DNA of 21,230 bases, from the NCBI GenBank assembly GCA_029934875.1, contig JAOZLK010000008.1:1-21230 (forward strand). The letters run 5' to 3'. Both the position numbers and the translations under genes were made by a program. The first letter of the stretch is position 1. Each line of letters begins with the position of its first letter. The stretch is from Bacteroidales bacterium. Lineage in GTDB: Bacteria > Bacteroidota > Bacteroidia > Bacteroidales > GCA-2748055. Below the pieces are notes generated by a model. It saw nothing but the letters and a program-made list of their open reading frames with translations, was not told the origin of the DNA and ran no database searches. Positions 15,968 through 21,230 of the stretch are shown here, piece by piece.

Positions 15968-16298
15968 GAATTCTTTCCAAAATATGCTCTTATAGAGCCT
16001 TTTCGCCTCTTTTACAGAGATTTAAGGCTATAATCAGGACTTCTTAAGCCTTTCAGAAGGCCAAATTCTAATTTATACGGGTAGCTGGGGGCGAATTTCT
16101 AATCCTGAAGCTAACTTTTCTGATGATTTTAGGAAAGCAGATCAAAAGCACAATACAAATTTCGATTTAAGAAACTTTGCCAGGGCAGGGTAGGGCAGGC
16201 TTCCAGAAATCGTGGAACAATTTCGAATCTTAGCTATTTGGCCAAAAACTTCCTCCAGGACAGGTGCTATTTGCCTTCATAAATAGAGAATCATAAAA

Positions 16299-16492
16299 GT
16301 AACAAATGTCAACAAAGATACATTGGTTACAAATGTCATCAGGAGGAATAGTCATAAATTGATGACAAATGGATATAAAAACAGGACTTTGCAGGGTTAC
16401 ATTTGTAAACGTTTCATTGGTCGGTTACATATTGTAAGTTAATGTACTTAAGTGATTAAAAAACAATAATATACAGATGTTACATGAAGTAA
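16299..16492. promoter_or_regulatory. Distal group of dyad operator-like sites
   Basis: Sites visible: TAACAAATGTCA at 16300-16311, TTACAAATGTCA at 16327-16338, TGACAAATGG at 16363-16372, TTACATTTGTAA at 16397-16408 (within GTTACATTTGTAAAC), TTACATATTGTAA at 16425-16437 and TTACATGAAGTAA at 16480-16492. The shared dyad is TTACA-n2/3-TGTAA. Neighbouring sites are spaced about 27, 36, 34, 28 and 55 bp apart. They lie 430-620 bp upstream of the HTH gene. A role as binding sites for that regulator is an inference. Confidence 0.5.
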
Positions 16493-16818
16493 TAGATGGT
16501 TAGATGTGCTGAATTTGACCTGAAATATGGTTTCAAATTGTCAAAATAGCGATTTATATAGTTGATATCCAGATATTAAGCAGATTTATCTTTAATTTCA
16601 CTTTAAGTTATATTCAAAATGTACAAATTCTAGCCATTTTGCAGCGAAGATGTGGTCTCAATTGAGTGAAGTGACTATTCGCAGAAGGTTATTTCGTCGA
16701 TATTTTAGCCTAAACCCGCTTAAACAAAGGAATAGATATATTATAATCAATATTCCTTATAATATACCTGGATGCACTCCTACTTTAGCGGTATCAGCAA
16801 TTTTCCCATAAGGTTTAA

Positions 16819-16836
16819 ATAAGCAATTTTGCTTAT
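16819..16836. promoter_or_regulatory. Perfect 8-bp-arm palindrome upstream of the HTH gene
   Basis: ATAAGCAATTTTGCTTAT is a perfect inverted repeat (ATAAGCAA, TT spacer, TTGCTTAT). The 2-base spacer matches the geometry of the ACATTTGT dyads nearby, but the half-site differs, so it may bind another dimeric regulator. Confidence 0.45.
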
Positions 16837-16848
16837 ACATCTGAGTAA

Positions 16849-16909
16849 TTCACAAATGTCACCAGCGTCATGTTACATAAGTAAACATTTTATTGATTAC
16901 ATTTGTAAT
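16849..16909 (+). promoter_or_regulatory. Proximal operator group and promoter of the HTH gene
   Basis: TTCACAAATGTCACC (16849-16863), GTTACATAAGTAAAC (16872-16886) and the perfect dyad ATTACATTTGTAAT (16896-16909) lie just before the ATG at 16923. The last dyad contains TACATTTG (16898-16905), an exact Bacteroidota -7 box, so a protein bound there would block the promoter. No clear -33 TTTG is found 19 bases upstream. Binding by the adjacent HTH protein is inferred. Confidence 0.5.
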
Positions 16910-16922
16910 AAGATATTTTAGC

Positions 16923-17369
16923 ATGAAAGAGCGCCTGTTACAGCTATTAGACCTCGAACATCTTACGCCATCCAAATTTGCCGATCTAATAGGGGTTCAG
17001 CGGAGCAGTGTTTCGCATATATTATCCGATCGAAACAAACCAAGTTTCGATTTCCTGCAAAAAACATTAAAAACCTTCCCTGGTTTAAAGGCTGAATGGC
17101 TTATGCTGGGTGATGGCCCTATGTATGATCAGATGGGACGTGAAAGCGCCGATCTATTCAATCAGGATGCTCCTGCGGCCACCGAGCATGAATCCCATGA
17201 AACTCAGGATCTTCAGCAGCCCACCACCTTACCTTTAGAGCCCCCTGCTGTTGAAGTTCAAGATATTCAGGATATTGAAGAGGATTTAATTACTAAACCC
17301 AGGAAAGTTGTGCAGGTAATGCTTCTTTACGATGACGATACCTTCTTCAGCTATAAACCATCTGAATAG
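16923..17369 (+). CDS. XRE-type helix-turn-helix regulator with acidic linker
   Basis: This protein of 148 residues is a probable DNA-binding transcription factor. An XRE/Cro HTH occupies about residues 1-65, with FADLIGVQRSSVSHILSDRN carrying helices 2 and 3 and the family-typical FPGLKAEWLMLGDGPMY at its end. Residues about 70-125 form a disordered, acidic, Pro- and Gln-rich linker. A short C-terminal segment VVQVMLLYDDDTFFSYKP looks folded and may mediate oligomer or partner contact. The ATG at 16923 is chosen because MKERLLQLLDLEHLTPSKFA starts helix 1; an ATG at 16893 would add ten residues encoded inside the palindromic operator. The gene lies 30 bp before pyrD. The dyads upstream suggest autoregulation. 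Its target and signal are unknown. Confidence 0.85.
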   Translation: MKERLLQLLDLEHLTPSKFADLIGVQRSSVSHILSDRNKPSFDFLQKTLKTFPGLKAEWLMLGDGPMYDQMGRESADLFNQDAPAATEHESHETQDLQQPTTLPLEPPAVEVQDIQDIEEDLITKPRKVVQVMLLYDDDTFFSYKPSE

Positions 17370-17378
17370 AAAACTGTG

Positions 17379-17386
17379 TATATTTG
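17379..17386 (+). promoter_or_regulatory. Candidate -7 box of a separate pyrD promoter
   Basis: TATATTTG followed by C is an exact TAnnTTTG match between the HTH stop (17369) and the pyrD ATG (17400). Transcription from here would give a leader of only a few bases. No TTTG is found at the expected -33 distance, so pyrD may depend on read-through as well. Confidence 0.38.
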
Positions 17387-17399
17387 CAGCAAAAATTGA

Positions 17400-18446
17400 A
17401 TGTATTCCCGTATAATCAAACCTCTCCTATTCCTACTTCCCCCTGAGACCATTCATCATCTCCTAACCCGATTCCTGAAGATTTCCTTTGCCATACCGGG
17501 AGTCAGAGCTTTTATTCACAGTCGTTATCATATAAAGGATCCTGCACTGGAGACCGATTTCCTTGGAATGAAATTCTCCAACCCGGTTGGACTTGCAGCG
17601 GGATTTGACAAGAATGCCGAGGTTTTCAGAGAGTTTTCTGCCTTTGGCTTTGCTTTCATTGAGGTGGGTACTGTAACTCCACTTGGTCAAGCCGGTAATC
17701 CCAAGCCTCGCAGTTTCAGGTTAAAGACTGACAGGGGATTAATTAATCGCATGGGCTTTAATAACCATGGGGCAGCACAGGCAGCCAGAAATCTTGAAGT
17801 AAAAAGGCCCAAAGGGCTTATTCTGGGCGGAAACCTAGGTAAGAACACCTCCACTCCCAATGAGGATGCCGTTGCCGACTATGAGGCTGTTTTCAAGGCT
17901 ATCTACAATGGTGTTGACTACTTCGTTGTCAATGTTAGCTGTCCAAACATCACCGATCTTCATAAGCTGCAGGACCAGGACTCACTGGAGGCGATCCTCG
18001 GCAGAATCCTGGAGATCAGGGAAGCTATGGAGATAAAGAAACCGGTTTTACTTAAAATATCTCCCGATTTGAATGAGAAGCAGCTGGATGAAACACTGGA
18101 AATTGTGAAGCGCCTGGGTATTGATGGCATTGTTGCCACAAACACTACAGTGAGTCGAAAGGGTTTGAAAACCAGTCAGAAGGAAGTCGAAGCTATAGCA
18201 AACGGTGGAATGTCCGGTGCGCCTATCACTCAACGCAGCCTGGAGGTAGTACAATACATCAGCTCTAAGACCGATGGAAAACTACCCATTATAGCAGTTG
18301 GGGGTATTATGAGCGAGGCCGATGCGATCAATATGCTTGATGCGGGAGCTACACTGATACAGCTATATACCGGATTCATTTATGAGGGGCCGGGTTTAGC
18401 GAGAAGGATCAACAAAGCAATACTCCAACGAGCTAAAAGAGCTTAA
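17400..18446 (+). CDS. pyrD: Dihydroorotate dehydrogenase, quinone-dependent (class 2)
   Basis: This membrane-associated flavoenzyme oxidises dihydroorotate to orotate in pyrimidine synthesis, passing electrons to quinone. It has 348 residues, a class 2 length, and an N-terminal amphipathic/hydrophobic segment (residues 1-35) of the kind that docks class 2 enzymes to the membrane. FMN-site motifs are GLAAGFDKNAEV near 64-75, GTVTPLGQAGNPKPR, NRMGFNNHG, and the C-terminal IIAVGGIMSEADAI and LIQLYTGFIYEGP. The active-site loop reads N178-V-S-C181-P-N183. E. coli and human class 2 enzymes have Ser at the position of Cys181 (NISSPN, NVSSPN), whereas class 1 enzymes use Cys. It is preceded by the HTH gene at 30 bp. 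Its last 14 bp overlap the convergent S41 peptidase gene. Confidence 0.94.
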   Translation: MYSRIIKPLLFLLPPETIHHLLTRFLKISFAIPGVRAFIHSRYHIKDPALETDFLGMKFSNPVGLAAGFDKNAEVFREFSAFGFAFIEVGTVTPLGQAGNPKPRSFRLKTDRGLINRMGFNNHGAAQAARNLEVKRPKGLILGGNLGKNTSTPNEDAVADYEAVFKAIYNGVDYFVVNVSCPNITDLHKLQDQDSLEAILGRILEIREAMEIKKPVLLKISPDLNEKQLDETLEIVKRLGIDGIVATNTTVSRKGLKTSQKEVEAIANGGMSGAPITQRSLEVVQYISSKTDGKLPIIAVGGIMSEADAINMLDAGATLIQLYTGFIYEGPGLARRINKAILQRAKRA

Positions 18447-19836
18447 TATTCCGCTCCACCATATTTTCAGGCCTTACGGGCATTGGACTGAAATTATCTT
18501 CAAATACCTTCAAACTTTTCTTCTCAGGGTAAACGTCTGTGATAAGCTGCAGGGCCTTGGCCAGCAGCGGATCATTCAGACTGCCAAAGGGCTCCAGGTA
18601 CAGCAGGCGCTCTTCCACCAGAGAATCAGGATCAATACCATTGACAAAGTCTGTAAAACCGTCTGCATTAGCATATTTTAGCACAAGTGGCTGCATGGCC
18701 CAATTATGGCGTTTGGGTTCGGCCCAGTCGTCAATGGTAACGGATCCGTAAGGTTTCCCATAGCTTGTGGTTCCAATCTGAATCACATCCAGATATGGAT
18801 ATAGGCCGGTCATCAGTGATTCGCAGGCTGATGCAGTGCCATTAGTTGTAAGAAAATATGCGCTTGACATATTTAGGTTGAATTCTGATGTTGGCAGCCT
18901 GATTACCAGTTGGCTTGAATTCTCTCCGTCAGCTTGGCCATCCTCATCCGCATCATACGACTTCCAGAATTCATTATATGCATCGTTCCAGACCAAATTC
19001 ACAAATACATCTTCATTATTCATGGCCGTTTCAGGGACGAGGGTACTTGCGAAATATGCTGAAAGATCAAGGCTTCCCCCTGGATTATAGCGGAGGTCAA
19101 CCACAATATCAGTTACCGCAGTACTTTTGAATTCCGCAAAAACCCTATTGAGTTCCTCCAGCCATTCTCCCGTTTTCCCGGTGGTAAACTGGGTATATAC
19201 AATATAGCCTATCTTTTTCCCAAGGTAATCAATGACCTCATGGTGCACAACGGGATTCTTATTCAGTTCGATCGCTGATAAAGTTATATCCTCACCAGAT
19301 GGTATAAGCTGACTGCCATCCCAATCGGCAAATCCGAAGCTAGCTGTCGGTTGACGATAGAGGGTATAGTAATTGGAGGCATTCAGTGATTGGCCGTCAA
19401 TAGATATGATAATATCCCCCCTTTCAACACCCGCTTCAGAAGCAGGTGAATCGGGTGTTACATATTCTACAATACTGATTATCCGTGTACTATCAATAAG
19501 CCCGGGATGAGCGGACATTCCTGTGGAAAGGGAAACCCCGTTAAATCTGGCCCTGAGTGCATCATAGTCGTCCACAATCCAGGAGTCTTTATCCCCGCTG
19601 TAACGCAGATCGTAAAAATACTTTTCAGGATCCTCCTGGTATTCTGGATCCAGGTTGGGCAGTTGATCTGCCCACAAATAGATGTCGTTCATGCCTTCCC
19701 ATATCCAATTATTCAGGAGCAGGACCTCTTCGGAAAGCACCGGTTTATTGGGGTCAATAGGATTTTCCTTCTCACAGGATGAAAAGCTTATTGTAAATGC
19801 GATCAGCAATAGAAAGGGGATGCCTTTTATATTCAT
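18433..19836 (-). CDS. S41-family (C-terminal processing protease-like) peptidase, lipoprotein
   Basis: This serine peptidase of 467 residues is exported and lipid-anchored. The signal sequence MNIKGIPFLLLIAFTISFSS ends at Cys21, a lipoprotein cysteine followed by EKEN. A PDZ domain is visible around residues 105-165 (PDSPASEAGVERGDIIISID), then the peptidase core with VDLRYNPGGS. The catalytic Ser336 lies in NGTASACES and Lys361 in TTSYGKPYG; their spacing of 25 residues is the same as in the Ser-Lys dyad of E. coli Tsp. This variant has TASACE in place of the common SASASE. I use the ATG at 19836; a TTG at 19857 would add seven residues before the signal peptide. It probably trims proteins at the cell envelope; the substrate is unknown. 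TACATTTG on the minus strand at 19862-19869 is a -7 box candidate. Confidence 0.9.
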   Translation of the reverse strand: MNIKGIPFLLLIAFTISFSSCEKENPIDPNKPVLSEEVLLLNNWIWEGMNDIYLWADQLPNLDPEYQEDPEKYFYDLRYSGDKDSWIVDDYDALRARFNGVSLSTGMSAHPGLIDSTRIISIVEYVTPDSPASEAGVERGDIIISIDGQSLNASNYYTLYRQPTASFGFADWDGSQLIPSGEDITLSAIELNKNPVVHHEVIDYLGKKIGYIVYTQFTTGKTGEWLEELNRVFAEFKSTAVTDIVVDLRYNPGGSLDLSAYFASTLVPETAMNNEDVFVNLVWNDAYNEFWKSYDADEDGQADGENSSQLVIRLPTSEFNLNMSSAYFLTTNGTASACESLMTGLYPYLDVIQIGTTSYGKPYGSVTIDDWAEPKRHNWAMQPLVLKYANADGFTDFVNGIDPDSLVEERLLYLEPFGSLNDPLLAKALQLITDVYPEKKSLKVFEDNFSPMPVRPENMVERNIKLF

Positions 19837-19938
19837 ATATGTGACGATTGAATTCAAATATCAAATGTATTATTTTAAACTAAAAATTCTGTTTTTTATT
19901 ATCAATCTTGTCCGTAAAACCACTTCTCTTCAGGGGGT

Positions 19939-20043
19939 GGATATGAGGATAGCGCAGATATAAATGCTGCAAAGAATATTAGAACCGTCGGGCAGACGAG
20001 GATGGCCTGTGCAGCGAACCGCATTAGTGGTCGGCAGCAGTAA
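19939..20043 (+). pseudogene. TnpB (IS200/IS605 OrfB) C-terminal remnant
   Basis: The frame from 19939 reads GYEDSADINAAKNI, then RTVGQTRMACAANR and ISGRQQ, ending in a TAA at 20041-20043. This is the end of the TnpB zinc ribbon and RuvC III region, where intact proteins carry CGH/CGY, then D-H/I-N-A-A-x-N-I, then xxVGxTxxACG. Asp-Ile-Asn-Ala-Ala-Lys-Asn-Ile carries the conserved RuvC Asp. An in-frame TAA at 19915 and the absence of the first CxxC upstream show that the rest of the gene is missing. It is recognisable only by this 34-residue tail, but the right-end hairpin just downstream is what should follow a tnpB stop, which strengthens the call. Confidence 0.72.
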
Positions 20044-20117
20044 ACCGTGAGGAATTACTGCCCACAGCTTGTTAAAGTCAAAGGAATCCATTTCCTTTAG
20101 GGGATGGAGGATATCAA
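20037..20117 (+). ncRNA. Right-end stem-loops, 3' part of a possible omegaRNA
   Basis: GCAGTAA (20037-20043) pairs perfectly with TTACTGC (20055-20061) around an 11-base loop. Further on, CCATTTCC (20088-20095) pairs with GGGGATGG (20100-20107) around TTTA, with six Watson-Crick and two G-T pairs. In intact elements the omegaRNA spans the tnpB 3' end to the right end, and the adjacent flank serves as guide; here the guide position would begin at 20118. Whether anything is transcribed or bound by a TnpB from elsewhere in the genome is unknown. Confidence 0.4.
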
Positions 20118-20146
20118 TTCTCCCGTTTTTTCACGTAATTGAGTGG

Positions 20147-21230
20147 ATGCGTTCTGGAAGATATATGCTTACCTATCTGATCTTTGCCGGTTTCTTCCTG
20201 GGAATTCTGTTTGGATGGCTTATAGGGGAGCCTATTGTTCCGGTGGCCGAACCCATGCAGGACCTCTTTTTACGCCTGCTACGCATGGCCATTCTGCCCC
20301 TTGTGATCACCTCCATTGTAAGTGCAGTCATACAGGTTGGAAGCAGCAAAGGTTTGGGGAAAATTAGTTTGAGAACCATCACCTACTATCTTACCACCAG
20401 TGTTTTGGCTATTCTGACAGGTCAAATCCTGGTCAATATTTTTAAACCTGGAAAAGGTGCCAAGATCGGTTTGCTTGAAACACCGGAAGGAATCGGGGTG
20501 GTGGATCAGGGATTTGGGGATTTATTATTAAATATCATTCCCGAAAATCCCTTTGAAGCCATGGCCAATGGGGATGTACTCCCGGTAATCTTTTTCTCCC
20601 TCCTCTTTGGTTTTTTTGTAACCCAGTTAAAGATAGATCAGCGGAACCTGCTTGGTAATGTATTTCAGGCTGCATTTGAGGCCATGATGAAACTTACCTC
20701 CTTTGTGATCTGGACAGCTCCTATCGGTGTTTTTGGGATTATTGCGGGGATTGTGGCCAGGACAGGCTTCGATGCATTTGCATCCCTGGGGAAATTTTTC
20801 CTGGTGGTGATTGCCGGATTGTCCGTTCATTTCTTTATCACCCTGCCACTCATCTTGAAATTTGTTGGAAAAATGAGTCCGGCAAAACATTTCCGGGGGA
20901 TGCTATCCGCATTACTCACAGGTTTTTCTACCTGCTCTACTATAGTAACCCTGCCGCTAACTCTGAAAGCAGTGACAGAAGTCTCAGGAGCTTCAAAAAA
21001 GGCAGCAGGTTTTGTGTTACCCATCGGGGCCACCATCAATATGGATGGAACCGCTCTGTATGAATGTGTAGCCACCATTTTTATTGCCCAGGTCTATGGA
21101 TTTGACCTTGGGCTGGCACAACAAGGAATCATCGTAATTACTGCAGTACTTGCTTCCATTGGCGCTGCCAGCATTCCCATGAGCGGTTTTGTGATGTTAA
21201 CCATCATCCTTAATGCCGTGGGCCTGCCTT
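20147..21230 (+). CDS. DAACS-family dicarboxylate/amino-acid:cation symporter, N-terminal part (runs off the window)
   Basis: The frame is open for 361 codons from the ATG at 20147 to the window end. The product is a membrane transporter of PF00375. It begins with helix 1 (YLIFAGFFLGILFGWL), and shows the loop MAILPLVITSIVSAV, the first hairpin FSTCSTIVTLPLTLKAV at 260-276, NMDGTALYE at 298-306, and the second hairpin SIGAASIPMSG at 337-347. The helix 8 residues that decide substrate class lie beyond the window. The first hairpin has STCST instead of the TSSSA of the paralogue at 14648, so its substrate may differ. An alternative start is ATG 20165. The IS200/IS605 relic ends 30 bp upstream and may have replaced or supplied its promoter region. 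Confidence 0.88.
   Translation, partial: MRSGRYMLTYLIFAGFFLGILFGWLIGEPIVPVAEPMQDLFLRLLRMAILPLVITSIVSAVIQVGSSKGLGKISLRTITYYLTTSVLAILTGQILVNIFKPGKGAKIGLLETPEGIGVVDQGFGDLLLNIIPENPFEAMANGDVLPVIFFSLLFGFFVTQLKIDQRNLLGNVFQAAFEAMMKLTSFVIWTAPIGVFGIIAGIVARTGFDAFASLGKFFLVVIAGLSVHFFITLPLILKFVGKMSPAKHFRGMLSALLTGFSTCSTIVTLPLTLKAVTEVSGASKKAAGFVLPIGATINMDGTALYECVATIFIAQVYGFDLGLAQQGIIVITAVLASIGAASIPMSGFVMLTIILNAVGLP

Larger units (their letters stand above)
15917..16922. other. 1-kb AT-rich non-coding region upstream of the HTH regulator
   Basis: No convincing gene. The left part has three small stem-loops: ATCCAGG/CCTGGAT at 15946-15967, AGCCTT/AAGGCT at 15996-16029, and GCCTT/AAGGC at 16048-16061. From 16299 onward it holds repeated ACAAATGT/ACATTTGT dyads in two groups. 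An isolated 53-codon frame at 16650-16811 (RRRLFRRYFSLNP) vaguely recalls the last helices of an AraC domain but has no supporting context. Confidence 0.6.
19939..20117 (+). mobile_element. Decayed right end of an IS200/IS605-family element
   Basis: The stub of tnpB is followed by about 75 bases and then a terminal stem-loop and the bases GGAGGATATCAA (20106-20117). Family members commonly end with a GGAATCC-type hairpin and GGAGGATGTCAA. The left end, tnpA and most of tnpB are absent from the window, so the relic is immobile. It lies between an S41 peptidase promoter and a DAACS symporter gene, and its right boundary is 30 bp from the symporter ATG at 20147. Confidence 0.66.

Noticed and set aside
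16299..16492. CRISPR-like array
   Set aside because: The repeated unit is only about 12 bases, degenerate, dyad-symmetric and irregularly spaced, with no cas genes nearby.
16650..16811. 53-codon ORF containing RRRLFRRYFSLNP, similar to the end of an AraC HTH domain
   Set aside because: The resemblance is short, the rest of an AraC domain is absent on either side, and the remainder of the frame is low-complexity AT-rich coding. Probably chance.
17400..18446. Class 1 (soluble) dihydroorotate dehydrogenase because of the active-site Cys
   Set aside because: The N-terminal membrane segment, the 348-residue length and the overall motifs are those of the quinone-dependent class 2.
19980..20070. 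Riboswitch (cobalamin, TPP, glycine or SAM) upstream of the symporter
   Set aside because: None of the conserved boxes of those classes is present, and the region is explained by the TnpB remnant and its right end.
20080..20098. AAAGGAA/TTCCTTT hairpin as a terminator
   Set aside because: No T run follows. The overlapping CCATTTCC/GGGGATGG stem fits the IS200/IS605 right end better.

Overview
This 21.2 kb window looks like chromosome from a fermentative member of the Bacteroidota (Bacteroidales or Marinilabiliales type). Four observations support this. The first gene is the 3' end of a DUF4301 protein, a family I know mainly from Bacteroidota. Several genes are preceded by the Bacteroidota -7 box TAnnTTTG rather than by E. 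coli-type -10 or Shine-Dalgarno signals. There is a PiT phosphate transporter with a long PhoU-like tail, and there is an S41 peptidase lipoprotein. The taxonomy is inferred from gene content only.

Layout. 1-391: end of a DUF4301 gene. 398-4912: PiT phosphate transporter (minus), omega-amidase YafV (plus), SlyD-like FKBP prolyl isomerase with a His/Cys-rich tail (minus), and a small outer-membrane beta-barrel protein (minus). 4968-5678: an SDR oxidoreductase that meets the next operon tail to tail with no gap. 5679-10030 (minus): a four-gene acyl-phosphate operon, transcribed pta, ackA, ptb, buk with gaps of 33-34 bp. It turns acetyl-CoA and butyryl-CoA (or branched acyl-CoA) into acid plus ATP. 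10135-15916 (plus): a DUF1338 (HglS-like) protein, a repeat-rich gap with a frameshifted small ORF, a 995-residue YdiJ-like FAD/Fe-S dehydrogenase, and a glutamate/aspartate-type DAACS symporter. Together these suggest 2-oxoadipate to D-2-hydroxyglutarate to 2-oxoglutarate chemistry.

15917-18446: a 1 kb AT-rich non-coding region carrying a cluster of ACAAATGT/ACATTTGT dyads. It is followed by an HTH regulator whose -7 box lies inside the last dyad, and then by quinone-type dihydroorotate dehydrogenase (pyrD), which has Cys where class 2 enzymes normally have catalytic Ser. 18433-19836 (minus): an S41 peptidase lipoprotein overlapping the pyrD 3' end. 19939-20117: a decayed IS200/IS605 right end, made up of a TnpB C-terminal stub and the terminal hairpin of the element (the 3' part of an omegaRNA). 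It sits 30 bp upstream of a second DAACS symporter that runs off the window.

The most notable items are the IS200/IS605 relic with its omegaRNA-like end, the operator array in front of HTH-pyrD, the DUF1338/YdiJ/symporter neighbourhood, and a pair of composite palindromes at 11014-11182. I did not find a CRISPR array, rRNA, tRNA or a complete mobile element.
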